A stretch of DNA of 24,146 nucleotides, from contig JBJMGI010000012.1 in the NCBI GenBank assembly GCA_045807945.1, forward strand, positions 1 to 24,146, in the 5' to 3' direction. Position 1 is the first letter of the stretch; each line of letters begins with the position of its first letter. Below, piece after piece: positions 13,581 to 22,024 of this stretch. The stretch comes from CAVQGF01 sp045807945. GTDB taxonomy: Bacteria > Acidobacteriota > Terriglobia > Terriglobales > Acidobacteriaceae. A model generated the notes under the pieces. It saw only the letters and a list, made by a program, of their open reading frames with translations, was not told the DNA's origin and ran no database searches. Position numbers and translations under genes: made by a program.

Positions 13581-15515
13581 TCAGTGGCTCAACCCGACGC
13601 GGCGCATCAACTCGGTGAAACGGGGATCCCGGCGAAGGGGATCGAATGCGGGATTCACCTTGAGATAGGTAAGGACGTTTGAGTGCTGGGCGAGGGCCGT
13701 CTTGAATCCAGCAAAGGCCCGCTCCTTGTCGCCCAATCCGATCGCTGCGTAAATCTCCGGGCCGGGATCGATTTGGTCACGGGTGCCGGCTCGCATTTCT
13801 GCCAGCAGCCGTCTATTTTCCGCCTTAGCCTTTTCGGTCAGCCCCGCTCTCCCATAGATGTAAGCCAGATTCCCAGCGCCCCAAGGCGAAGGATACTGTG
13901 GCTCCATCTTCACGACGTCAGCCGCCGCTTCGAGATACATCCCCTTTTCGACGTACGGCAAGATGATCACGTGCGCACGGGCGAATTCGGGGTTGCGGGC
14001 GAGAACAGCGCGCAATTGTTCGATGGACTTGTCGTACTTGCGGGCGTAGTACAACATGACGCCATAGTCGGTGCCGACGACAGGTGAGAGTGGGTCTAGT
14101 TCGCGAGCACGTTGAAATTCGGCTTCAGCCTCCTCGAATCGGCCGAGATATCCCAAGTGTTCTGCATACCACTGGTGCGCGGTGGAGTAATTGGGGTCGA
14201 GCTCGATGGCGCGCCGGTACTCCTTGCCGGCTGTGGTCCAATCCCAATCGTAGTTTTGAGCGATGAGAGCGAGCGAGGTGTGGGCCTCGGCCAGATCTGG
14301 GTCGAGCTCCAACGCCTTGAGCGCGGCTGAGCGCGCCTGGGGAATCATCTGGTTCTGTGGAGTAATGCTGTACCCCCCGAGCAGCGCGTAACAGTCCGCC
14401 AGACCCGCGTAAGCGGGCGCGTACGCTGGATCGTGGGCGATGGAAGCTTCGAAGTGCCGTATTGCCTGCTCGAAATCGGACGAGGTCCGCTTCGACCAGA
14501 AGTATCTTCCTTGCAAGTACTCCTCGTGCGCGATGGGGTCGACCGGCCTTGCTGTCGCCAGCCGCCGGCGAGCCTCAGGGTCAACATTTAGTTTGATTTT
14601 CGTTGCGATATCGCGCGTTACTTCGTTTTGCAAGCTCAACACGTCGCGCTGATCACGTTCATAACTCTCAGCCCAGATATGGCGATCGTTACTGGCCTCT
14701 ATCAGCTGCGCAGTGATGCGGACGCGCGTCCCCGCCTTGAGGACAGAGCCTTCAACGACCGCATCCACGTTCAGCTCCTTGGCGATTTCGGGCAAAGACT
14801 TGGTGGAATCCTTGTATTGCATGGTGGAGGTTCTGGAGATGACCCGAAGGCCCTGCAAAGAAGCGAGACGCGCGATCAATTCGTCAGTCAGCCCTTGCGA
14901 GAAATATTCCTCCTCGGAGTCATTAGAGAGATTTTTTAAAGGCAACACCGCAATGGAACGTATCTGTCGGGTTTGAGAAGCCGACTGGCGCACCCATATG
15001 AATGTTGTCAGACTCGCGAGGAGCACGACCGCCAACGCAGCTGCCAATATCTGAGTTCTGCGTTGCGAGGAAGATATTGTGACGGGAATACTTGGAACGG
15101 CCGTCGCGACCTGCTTCACGGGATAAAGAAACCGATATCCGCGCCGGCCGACGGTCTCAATGTAATGAGGGTGTCGGGCAGAGTCACTAAGCGCGGCGCG
15201 CAATTTGTTCACTGCGCTGCTAATGCCGTGGTCAAAATCTACGAATGTGCCGTCGGGCCAGAGACGCTTACGCAGTTCTTCCCGGCTCACTAAGTCGCCA
15301 GGCCGCCTGATCAGAGCCAAGAGCACTTGGAAAGGAAGGTCCTGTAGCTTAATGCGGATGCCATGCTTGCGCAGTTCCGCGGCATTCACGTCAACGGTGA
15401 AAGCACCGAACTGGTAGCTGATTTCCGATTGAACGGACTGCGCCAAAACTAAGAAGGACCCCAACAGCGCGAAGATTCTAGCACTGTTCTGCCCTCCCAC
15501 AGCGAGAGATTGCAT
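13581..15515 (-). CDS. membrane-anchored winged-helix regulator with FlgO-like and TPR domains
   Basis: 644 residues from ATG 15515. Residues 34-132 form an OmpR-type winged helix (YQFGAFTVDVNAAELRKHG ... YIETVGRRGYRFLYPV), a DNA-binding domain. A membrane helix follows (155-176), then a FlgO/TolB-N-like domain (186-290: IAVLPLKNLSNDSEEEYFSQ, DAVVEGSVLKAG, HIWAESYERD) and TPR repeats to the end (about 325-640), with the DPLRRDPRFTELMRRVG cap. This CadC-like topology puts DNA binding in the cytoplasm and the sensor outside. The hydrophobic N-terminal 25 residues before the winged helix are odd; a later TTG (15446) giving MAQSVQSEIS may be the real start. It is divergent from the cytochrome gene with about 130 bases between, making that gene a plausible target. 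Confidence 0.92.
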   Translation of the reverse strand: MQSLAVGGQNSARIFALLGSFLVLAQSVQSEISYQFGAFTVDVNAAELRKHGIRIKLQDLPFQVLLALIRRPGDLVSREELRKRLWPDGTFVDFDHGISSAVNKLRAALSDSARHPHYIETVGRRGYRFLYPVKQVATAVPSIPVTISSSQRRTQILAAALAVVLLASLTTFIWVRQSASQTRQIRSIAVLPLKNLSNDSEEEYFSQGLTDELIARLASLQGLRVISRTSTMQYKDSTKSLPEIAKELNVDAVVEGSVLKAGTRVRITAQLIEASNDRHIWAESYERDQRDVLSLQNEVTRDIATKIKLNVDPEARRRLATARPVDPIAHEEYLQGRYFWSKRTSSDFEQAIRHFEASIAHDPAYAPAYAGLADCYALLGGYSITPQNQMIPQARSAALKALELDPDLAEAHTSLALIAQNYDWDWTTAGKEYRRAIELDPNYSTAHQWYAEHLGYLGRFEEAEAEFQRARELDPLSPVVGTDYGVMLYYARKYDKSIEQLRAVLARNPEFARAHVIILPYVEKGMYLEAAADVVKMEPQYPSPWGAGNLAYIYGRAGLTEKAKAENRRLLAEMRAGTRDQIDPGPEIYAAIGLGDKERAFAGFKTALAQHSNVLTYLKVNPAFDPLRRDPRFTELMRRVGLSH

Positions 15516-15585
15516 CAACTAAGGGTCTAAAAATCAGCAGCTTGGGTCGTGACTTCGAATAAAGAGGGAGATGAACGTTCTGCTC

Positions 15586-15615
15586 TTGACACCTCCCAAG
15601 CGGCAGCCGGATAGT
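15586..15615 (+). promoter_or_regulatory. candidate promoter for the dihaem cytochrome gene
   Basis: TTGACA (15586-15591) is a perfect -35 hexamer; 18 bases on, GATAGT (15610-15615) is a fair -10. The predicted transcription start, near 15622, leaves a leader of only about 20 bases before ATG 15644 and falls within the inverted repeat 15618-15636. Confidence 0.5.
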
Positions 15616-15617
15616 TG

Positions 15618-15636
15618 GGCACCTTTTTGAGGTGCC
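15618..15636. promoter_or_regulatory. inverted repeat over the cytochrome transcription start and ribosome site
   Basis: GGCACCT (15618-15624), spacer TTTTG, AGGTGCC (15630-15636): perfect seven-base arms. The right arm includes the GAGGTG that serves as Shine-Dalgarno for ATG 15644. If transcription starts near 15622 the hairpin could not form fully in RNA, and the repeat would better fit a DNA operator; from a more distant start it would mask the ribosome site. Confidence 0.5.
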
Positions 15637-15643
15637 ACTCCCA

Positions 15644-16996
15644 ATGAGTTTTCGGAAGGTTCTTCTGGCCGGCGTAGTCGTCGGAATCGCCTCGTTCGCC
15701 TTCACAGTTCATAGCACTCTGCCTAACCCGATCGTGAGCACTAACGGTAGCGGAACCCTGAGCACGATCAGTACGACGGGTTCGATCGACGTGACGAACC
15801 CGTTTTTCCAGAGCCTTGGAACAAACGGACGCACGTGCAATAGCTGCCACGTGTCGTCAAGTGCCTGGTCGATCTCTCCCGCAGAGGTCCAATCGCGCTT
15901 CAATGCGACAAACGGGAGCGACCCCATTTTCCGGACCGTGGATGGCGCGAATTGCCCAAGTGCGGACGTCTCGACTGTGACCGCCCGACGCAATGCCTAC
16001 AGCCTCTTGCTGAATAAAGGACTGATCCGGGTCGCTATCGACACTCCGACTGCGGATTTTAAGATCACGGACATTCAGGACCCATATAGCTGCAAGGAAA
16101 CGACCCCCGCAAAGCTGGCCTTGTACCGTCGCCCGCTGCCCTCGACAAATCTGCCGTTCCTGGCCACGGTGATGTGGGATGGCCGCGAGAGCCAGCCGGG
16201 GCACTCTCTCGACGCTAACCTGGCGCAGCAGGCGATGGACGCTACTGCGGGCCATGCCGAAGGAACCGTTACTCCGACAGCAGCTCAAGTGCAGCAGATC
16301 GTCGCTTTCGAGAAAGCTCTGTACACCGCGCAGGTAACCGGCGTGGGCGCCGGCAACCTGAATTCGCAGGGAGCAACCGGGGGCACCGACTCTTTAAGGA
16401 AACAGGAGTTCTATATCGGCATCAACGACGTGCTCGGGGCAGATCCCGACACTCACTCATTTAACTCAAGGGCATTCACCGCTTACGACGCATGGGCAAA
16501 CTCGCCCTCCCCCCAGAAAGCAGCCGTAGCGCGAGGACAGGAACTGTTCAATAGTTTCCCGATCACAATTACGGGTGTCGCAGGATTGAACAACCTGCCG
16601 GGTCTTTCTAGCGTGAACGGAACCTGCACAACCTGCCATGATTCGCCTAATGTCGGGAATCATTCCGTGCCGCTCGCCATCAACATAGGAGTGACCGACT
16701 ATCCTGCAGTGGCGGCGCTAGACGTGAGTGGACTGCCGGTGTATACGATCACTTGCGACAATGGCGACGTTAAACACACAACCGATCCCGGGCGGGCGAT
16801 GATTACCGGACATTGCGCCGATATCGGCAAGACCAAAGGGCCGGTTCTGCGCGGGCTGGCTGCGCGTGCTCCGTATTTCCATAATGGCAGCGCCAAGACG
16901 TTGGATGACACGGTGGAGTTCTATAACCAACGCTTCCAATTGGGATTCACCGACCAGCAGAAGAAAGATCTAGTGGCTTTCCTGAAAACTCTGTAG
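15644..16996 (+). CDS. secreted dihaem c-type cytochrome, cytochrome c peroxidase/MauG-like
   Basis: 450 residues from ATG 15644 (GAGGTG nine bases ahead). The signal peptide MSFRKVLLAGVVVGIASFAF sends it to the periplasm. Two haem c sites are visible: CNSCH (65-69) and CTTCH (328-332), about 260 residues apart, as in the CCP/MauG superfamily. The C-terminus has the family's LRGLAARAPYFHNGSAKTLD (402-421) and the final helix with DQQKKDLVAFLKTL. VMWDGRESQPGHSLDANLA (177-195) is typical of this branch of large relatives. Such proteins reduce hydrogen peroxide or oxidise protein side chains; which applies here cannot be told. Extra cysteines (104, 150, 371, 391) may form disulphides. No partner gene is next to it; the divergent regulator may control it. 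Confidence 0.92.
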   Translation: MSFRKVLLAGVVVGIASFAFTVHSTLPNPIVSTNGSGTLSTISTTGSIDVTNPFFQSLGTNGRTCNSCHVSSSAWSISPAEVQSRFNATNGSDPIFRTVDGANCPSADVSTVTARRNAYSLLLNKGLIRVAIDTPTADFKITDIQDPYSCKETTPAKLALYRRPLPSTNLPFLATVMWDGRESQPGHSLDANLAQQAMDATAGHAEGTVTPTAAQVQQIVAFEKALYTAQVTGVGAGNLNSQGATGGTDSLRKQEFYIGINDVLGADPDTHSFNSRAFTAYDAWANSPSPQKAAVARGQELFNSFPITITGVAGLNNLPGLSSVNGTCTTCHDSPNVGNHSVPLAINIGVTDYPAVAALDVSGLPVYTITCDNGDVKHTTDPGRAMITGHCADIGKTKGPVLRGLAARAPYFHNGSAKTLDDTVEFYNQRFQLGFTDQQKKDLVAFLKTL

Positions 16997-17002
16997 AAAC
17001 CG

Positions 17003-17031
17003 GAACGGCGGTCACGAAGTGGCCGCCGTTC
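17003..17031 (+). terminator. strong hairpin after the cytochrome gene
   Basis: GAACGGCGGTCAC (17003-17015), loop GAA, GTGGCCGCCGTTC (17019-17031): 13 pairs with one G-U. It begins seven bases after the stop. No T-tract follows, so it may be a Rho-assisted terminator or an RNA-stabilising 3' end. The remaining 170 bases to the next gene hold no gene I can support and no clear promoter. Confidence 0.6.
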
Positions 17032-17205
17032 ATCCCACCTTAATACCCGCCCTTCCCTTTCTGGCACCCGCCCGTCAAAAGAAATACGAAAACTTTCCGA
17101 ATCTTTGCCTCGGACAGGTGAATCTTGGCTTGTTAACTAGGCTGTGTGAGCTTCAGGCCGATATACTTGTAGTTCCTGCATTCAAAACTCATAGGGTTCA
17201 GAGAC

Positions 17206-18339
17206 ATGGCTAAGAAATTGATTTTGACGCTGGCAGTCGTTCTGCTAGTGATTTCAGGTTTGGGATTCGCGAAATACCGGCAGATTCAGACGGCAATCAA
17301 AGGGTCGAAATTCAGCCCTCCACCTGAGGCGGTCACCTCGACCGTGGCGCAGCGTGTGAACTGGCCATCCACGACTAATGTGGTTGGAACGACGGTCGCG
17401 GTGCATGGCGTTACCGTTAGCGCCGACCTTCCAGGCACCGTGGATAAGCTTTTGTTCGAATCCGGCACTGCGGTCCACCAGGGCGATATTTTGGCCGAGC
17501 TCGACACCCGCCAGGAACGCGCGCAACTTGCTGATGCAGAGGCACAGCGCGATCTTTCAAAGATCAACTTCGCGCGCCGACAGGGATTGGTAAATGAAGG
17601 CGTGATCGCGCGCTCAGACTTTGACCAGGCGGCGGCCGAGTTGAAGTCGAATGAAGCGAAAGTCGGGGAGATACGCGCAACCATCGACCGTAAAACCATT
17701 CGAGCGCCTTTCACTGGGATCCTCGGCATCCGGCAGGCCAACCTCGGACAATATCTCGCAGCGGGTGAGCCGATCGTACCGCTGCAATCGTTGAACCCGA
17801 TCTATGTGAATTTTGGTATCCCGCAGCAGACGGCTAGCCACATTCACGATGGACAGCAGCTCCGAATCACGCTCCGCGACCAGGGTGGCGCACCCTTCGT
17901 CGGCCGCGTCACCGCTATCAACTCCCTTGTCGATGAGGCCACGCGCAACGTGCAGGTGCAGGCAACGGTGCCAAACCCGCGGGGAAAACTTCGTCCCGGC
18001 ATGTTCGTGGAAGTGGAAGTGGGAGTTGGCGCTGACCAGAACGTGATCGCGCTGCCTGCTTCCGCCATCAGCTACGCGCCCTTCGGCGATTCGGTTTGGA
18101 TCATCAGCGACATGAAAGATCCGAACGATCCCAACGGCAAGACTTACAAAGGCGTGCGCCAGCAGTTCGTGAAGGTGGAAGGATCACGCGGCGACCAGGT
18201 CGGCATTGTTTCTGGCCTGCAAGGCGGAGAGGAAATCGTGACCTCGGGCGTGTTCAAGCTGCGTCCAGCGGCCGCGGTGCAAGTCAACAATGCCATTCAG
18301 CCGGCGAACAGCACCTCGCCGAAGCCTGAGGACAACTGA
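17206..18339 (+). CDS. RND efflux periplasmic adaptor (membrane fusion protein)
   Basis: 377 residues from ATG 17206. An N-terminal hydrophobic helix (about 4-23) anchors or exports it; there is no lipobox Cys. The order of domains is that of HlyD/AcrA adaptors: barrel-sandwich half (DLPGTVDKLLFESGTAVHQG), a helical hairpin (about 100-160, short for the family), the second lipoyl half (KTIRAPFTGILGIRQANLGQ), a beta-barrel and a membrane-proximal part to the end. It links the inner-membrane pump to an outer-membrane channel. It overlaps the pump gene by one base (TGATG at 18337-18341), and GAGGA inside it serves as the ribosome site for the pump. No regulator or TolC-like gene is nearby. Confidence 0.95.
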   Translation: MAKKLILTLAVVLLVISGLGFAKYRQIQTAIKGSKFSPPPEAVTSTVAQRVNWPSTTNVVGTTVAVHGVTVSADLPGTVDKLLFESGTAVHQGDILAELDTRQERAQLADAEAQRDLSKINFARRQGLVNEGVIARSDFDQAAAELKSNEAKVGEIRATIDRKTIRAPFTGILGIRQANLGQYLAAGEPIVPLQSLNPIYVNFGIPQQTASHIHDGQQLRITLRDQGGAPFVGRVTAINSLVDEATRNVQVQATVPNPRGKLRPGMFVEVEVGVGADQNVIALPASAISYAPFGDSVWIISDMKDPNDPNGKTYKGVRQQFVKVEGSRGDQVGIVSGLQGGEEIVTSGVFKLRPAAAVQVNNAIQPANSTSPKPEDN

Positions 18340-21300
18340 TGAAGCTGACCGACCTATTTGTAAAGCGGCCCGTACTTGCCATCGTGGTCAATCTGGTGAT
18401 CCTGATTGCCGGATTGCAATCTATTCGCTCGTTGAGCGTGCGGCAGTATCCCCGCTCGGATATCGCGGAGGTCCAGATCACGACGGTGTACGTGGGCGCG
18501 AACGCAGACCTGGTGCGCGGATTCATCACTACGCCGCTGGAGCGCGTGATCGCCAGCGCGGACGGCATCGATTACATGGAGTCGTCGAGCTCGCAGGGCG
18601 TGAGTACGATCACCGTCCACCTGAAGCTCAATTACGACACCAACGCGGCACTCACGCAGATACAGGCGAAAGTAGCGCAGACCAAGAACGACCTCCCGCC
18701 TGAAGCGCAGGCGCCGGTCATCGAGCTGCAAACAGCGGATCAGCAGTTCGCGGCGATGTACCTAGGCTTCTCGTCTGCCGACCTCGATCAGAACCAGATC
18801 ACGGATTACCTGACACGCGTAGTGCAGCCCAAGCTAAGCGCCATCAGCGGCGTGCAACGCGCCGACATCCTCGGGAAGCGCACGTTCGCCATGCGTGTGT
18901 GGCTCAAGCCGGAGAAGATGGCGGCGCTTGGTATTTCGCCCTCCACGGTTCGCACAGCGCTTTCGAACAACAACTACCTTTCTGCGCTCGGCAACACCAA
19001 GGGCTCAATGGTTTCGGTGAACCTGGTCGCGAATACCGACCTGCGCACCGCGGAAGAATTCAAGCAGTTGGTCGTTAAGCAGGATAAGAATACGGTCGTA
19101 CGCCTGGGCGAGATCGCCGATGTGGTGCTCGGTGCCGAAGACTACGATCAAGACGTTCGCTTCAATGGCGAGCAGGCGACCTTCATGGGTATTTGGGTCC
19201 TGCCTACCGCGAACTCTTTGGAAGTGGTAAAGCAGGTGCGCGACGCGATCCCGGGAATCCGCTCGCAATTGCCGACCGGCATGAAGGTCGGCATTCCGTA
19301 CGATTCGACTGCGTACATCGAAGACGCGATCAAAGAAGTTCTGCACACGCTGACTGAGACGCTGATCATCGTTGTGATCGTCATCTTCCTGTTCCTCGGA
19401 TCGATGCGCTCGGTTCTGATCCCTGTAGTGGCAATCCCGTTATCGTTGGTCGGCGCGGTATTCCTGATGTTGGTTGCAGGATTCACCATAAACCTGTTGA
19501 CGCTGCTCGCCATCGTGCTCTCGGTCGGTCTGGTGGTCGACGACGCGATCGTGATGGTGGAGAACGTTGAACGTCACCTGCATCTTGGCCAGCCGCCGAT
19601 GCGCGCTGCCATGGAAGCAGCCCGCGAACTCGTCGGTCCGATCATCGCAATGACCATCACTCTGGCTGCGGTATACACCCCTGTTGCCATCCAGGGCGGT
19701 CTCACGGGTGCACTCTTCCGTGAGTTTGCGTTCACGCTCGCCGGTGCGGTCATCATCTCCGGTATCGTCGCGCTCACGCTTTCGCCCATGATGGGTTCGA
19801 GGCTGCTGCGTGCAGGCGATTCTGAGCGCGGATTCCAAGGCTGGATCAACCGCCGCTTCGACACGTTCCGCGAAGTCTATGTTCGCAGTTTGACCAGCAC
19901 GTTGAAGTACCGCCCAGCAGTGCTGATGGTCTGGGTGTTTGCCGTGCTGTTGATCGTGCCTTTTTATATGTTCTCGCAACGCGAGCTCGCGCCCCACGAG
20001 GACCAAGGTGTGGTTTTCGGCGTTATTCAAGCCGCGCCGAATTCCACGCTCGATCAAACGAAGCTGTTCGGAGACCAGATCTACAACGTCTATCACTCGT
20101 TCCCTGAAAGCGAGAGCATCTTCCAAATCCTTTCGCCGACCGGCGGTTTTGGTGGCATGGTCACAAAGCCGTGGAGTGAGCGAAAGAAGACTACGCAGCA
20201 GCTTCTGCTGGAATCGACCGGGCCGCTCTCAAAGATCGCGGGTATCCGTGTGATTCCGCTCACACCGCCACCGCTTCCTGGTGGCAGCGGTTTCCCGGTG
20301 GATTTCGTTATCGCCTCGCCGGGTGAGCCAAGAGAACTCGCCGATTTCGCGCAGAAGCTGGTCAAACGCTGCTTTGAAAGCGGAATCTTTATCTATGCCG
20401 ATTCCGACTTGAAGTACGACCAGCCGCAAGCGGAGGTCGTGTTCGATCGCGACAAGCTGCGCGCGCAAGGTGTCGACCTGAGCCAGGCAGGCCAAGACCT
20501 CTCGACCATGCTGGGCGGCAATTACGTGAACCGGTTCAGTATTCAGGGACGCAGCTACAAAGTTATTCCGCAGGTTAAGCGCGTCGAGCGCCTCACGCCC
20601 GAGCAGTTGGAACAGATCTACGTCACGGGCGCGGGCGGCAAGCTTGTTCCGCTCTCCACGTTTGCAACGCTAAAGACGACAACTGAACCGCGTCAGCTGA
20701 ACAAGTTCCAGCAGTTGAACGCGGTTCGGATACAAGGCGTGATCCCGCCTCCGGTTCCGCTCGATACCGCGCTCAAGTTCCTCGAGACCGAATCGGCGAA
20801 GATCCTGCCGCAAGGTTTCACTGTGGACTACGCGGGCGAGTCTCGCCAGCTGCGGGTGGAAGGCAGCAAGTTCCTCGGCGTCTTCATGCTTTCAGGAGTC
20901 CTGATTTATTTAATTCTGGCGGCGCAGTTCGAGAGCTTCCGCGATCCGTTCATCATCCTTGTTGGATCGGTGCCACTCGCACTTTCGGGCGCGCTGATGT
21001 TTTCGTTCCTGGGATTCACCTCGCTGAACATTTACAGCCAGGTTGGTCTGATCACGCTGGTGGGACTGGTATCGAAGAACGGCATCTTGATCGTGCAGTT
21101 CGCTAACCACCTCCAGGAGACGGGCAAGGACAAGCTCGCCGCTGTGATCGAAGCTTCTGGCACGCGACTGCGGCCCATCATGATGACCACGGCCGCGACC
21201 ATCGCCGGACACTTCCCCTTGATCCTCGCGAACGGGCCTGGCGCCGGCGCACGCAACAGCATCGGTATCATGCTGGTCAGTGGAATGTTTATCGGCACTA

Positions 21301-21419
21301 TCTTCACTCTGTTCGTGGTGCCTTCGATCTACATGTTCGTTGCCCGTAAGCACACGGCTGATCCAGTGGATTGGGACCAGGAGACTACGATTCACGAGCC
21401 GGAAGAGGCGGTTGCGTAA
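18339..21419 (+). CDS. RND inner-membrane multidrug efflux pump (HAE1/AcrB-type)
   Basis: 1026 residues, the usual size of an AcrB/MexB-type transporter. It starts with MKLTDLFVKRPVLAIVVNL (the canonical first helix), has two large periplasmic loops and twelve predicted membrane helices. The proton-relay pair is Asp401-Asp402 in SVGLVVDDAIVMVENVERH (395-413), equivalent to AcrB Asp407/Asp408, which separates drug/proton RND pumps from metal-type CusA relatives (those carry different residues in helix 4). Near the end, GLVSKNGILIVQFANHLQE and RLRPIMMTTAATIAGHFPL are typical. It exports hydrophobic compounds using proton flow with the upstream adaptor. Substrate cannot be inferred. Its gene ends 27 bases before a strong hairpin terminator. 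Confidence 0.97.
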   Translation: MKLTDLFVKRPVLAIVVNLVILIAGLQSIRSLSVRQYPRSDIAEVQITTVYVGANADLVRGFITTPLERVIASADGIDYMESSSSQGVSTITVHLKLNYDTNAALTQIQAKVAQTKNDLPPEAQAPVIELQTADQQFAAMYLGFSSADLDQNQITDYLTRVVQPKLSAISGVQRADILGKRTFAMRVWLKPEKMAALGISPSTVRTALSNNNYLSALGNTKGSMVSVNLVANTDLRTAEEFKQLVVKQDKNTVVRLGEIADVVLGAEDYDQDVRFNGEQATFMGIWVLPTANSLEVVKQVRDAIPGIRSQLPTGMKVGIPYDSTAYIEDAIKEVLHTLTETLIIVVIVIFLFLGSMRSVLIPVVAIPLSLVGAVFLMLVAGFTINLLTLLAIVLSVGLVVDDAIVMVENVERHLHLGQPPMRAAMEAARELVGPIIAMTITLAAVYTPVAIQGGLTGALFREFAFTLAGAVIISGIVALTLSPMMGSRLLRAGDSERGFQGWINRRFDTFREVYVRSLTSTLKYRPAVLMVWVFAVLLIVPFYMFSQRELAPHEDQGVVFGVIQAAPNSTLDQTKLFGDQIYNVYHSFPESESIFQILSPTGGFGGMVTKPWSERKKTTQQLLLESTGPLSKIAGIRVIPLTPPPLPGGSGFPVDFVIASPGEPRELADFAQKLVKRCFESGIFIYADSDLKYDQPQAEVVFDRDKLRAQGVDLSQAGQDLSTMLGGNYVNRFSIQGRSYKVIPQVKRVERLTPEQLEQIYVTGAGGKLVPLSTFATLKTTTEPRQLNKFQQLNAVRIQGVIPPPVPLDTALKFLETESAKILPQGFTVDYAGESRQLRVEGSKFLGVFMLSGVLIYLILAAQFESFRDPFIILVGSVPLALSGALMFSFLGFTSLNIYSQVGLITLVGLVSKNGILIVQFANHLQETGKDKLAAVIEASGTRLRPIMMTTAATIAGHFPLILANGPGAGARNSIGIMLVSGMFIGTIFTLFVVPSIYMFVARKHTADPVDWDQETTIHEPEEAVA

Positions 21420-21445
21420 CGTAGCTGTGGCTTCAGGTCGTGCAG

Positions 21446-21478
21446 GCGCGTCCGCCGCGGCGGACGCGCTAACTTTTT
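21446..21478 (+). terminator. Rho-independent terminator after the RND operon
   Basis: GCGCGTCCGCCG (21446-21457) followed directly by CGGCGGACGCGC (21458-21469) is a perfect 24-base palindrome; a T5 tract lies at 21474-21478. As RNA it folds to about ten G-C-rich pairs with a tiny loop. It should end the RND transcript and separate it from the RidA-family gene. Confidence 0.85.
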
Positions 21479-21498
21479 GAGTGCAAGAGGAGCTTGCG

Positions 21499-22002
21499 AT
21501 GAGAAGGCTTTCGCTATTGATAGTCACGTTGGTTTTGATAACGATTGCTGCGCCTGCGCAGACAAGGGCACCGAAAGACAATATGAACAAGAAACCGTTC
21601 CGCATCTACAACCCTGAAACCCTGGCAAAGCCCACTGTCGGATACTCGCAAGTCGCCGAGGTCACCGGCGGCAAGATCGTCTATATCGCGGGACAGGTTG
21701 CGCTCGACAAATCGGGGAATCTCGTCGGGAAAGATGATTTTCGCGCACAGACGCAGCAAGTCTTCGAAAACCTGAAGGCCGCTGTCGCAGCTGCCGGGGG
21801 AGATGGTAGCGACATTATCAAGCTGAACATCTACGTCGCTGAAGCCGTGGACGCGGGACAAGTTCCCGTCATCCGCGAGATCCGCGACAAGTTCGTCAAT
21901 ACCGCCAATCCGCCGACTAGTACCCTGGTCGTGGTAAAGCGGCTGGTGCGTCCCGAGTGGCTCATCGAGATCGATGCAGTCGCGGTGGTGGGCAAGAAAT
22001 AA
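21499..22002 (+). CDS. exported RidA-family (YjgF/YER057c/UK114) protein
   Basis: 167 residues from ATG 21499, placed by AAGAGGAG (21485-21492) six bases upstream. The first 24 residues (RRLSLLIVTLVLITIAAPAQ) form a Sec signal peptide, so the protein is probably periplasmic; most RidA proteins are cytosolic. The rest is one RidA domain: VTGGKIVYIAGQVALDKSG (56-73), TQQVFENLKAAVAAAGG (85-101), DIIKLNIYV (105-113), TLVVVKRLVRPEWLIEIDA (142-160). By eye, the position of the catalytic Arg105 of E. coli RidA is Ser141 here (PPTSTLV), so canonical imine/enamine deaminase activity is doubtful. An internal ATG (residue 29) would give a leaderless cytosolic form but has no good ribosome site. It precedes an imine-type oxidoreductase by 22 bases. 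Confidence 0.9.
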   Translation: MRRLSLLIVTLVLITIAAPAQTRAPKDNMNKKPFRIYNPETLAKPTVGYSQVAEVTGGKIVYIAGQVALDKSGNLVGKDDFRAQTQQVFENLKAAVAAAGGDGSDIIKLNIYVAEAVDAGQVPVIREIRDKFVNTANPPTSTLVVVKRLVRPEWLIEIDAVAVVGKK

Positions 22003-22024
22003 ACCGGAAACTACTCTCTCCAAC

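Noticed and set aside
17125..17167. TTGTTA (17130-17135) with TATACT (17162-17167) as a promoter for the RND operon
   Set aside because: The spacer is 26 bases, too long for a sigma70-type promoter.
17019..17213. Possible 64-residue gene between the cytochrome and the RND adaptor
   Set aside because: The start is a GTG inside the 3' hairpin, there is no ribosome site, and the product has no recognisable feature.
19440..20126. 228-codon minus-strand open frame inside the RND pump gene
   Set aside because: Antisense shadow of a conserved transporter; composition (His, Arg, Asp, Gln-rich) typical of non-coding frames in GC-rich DNA.
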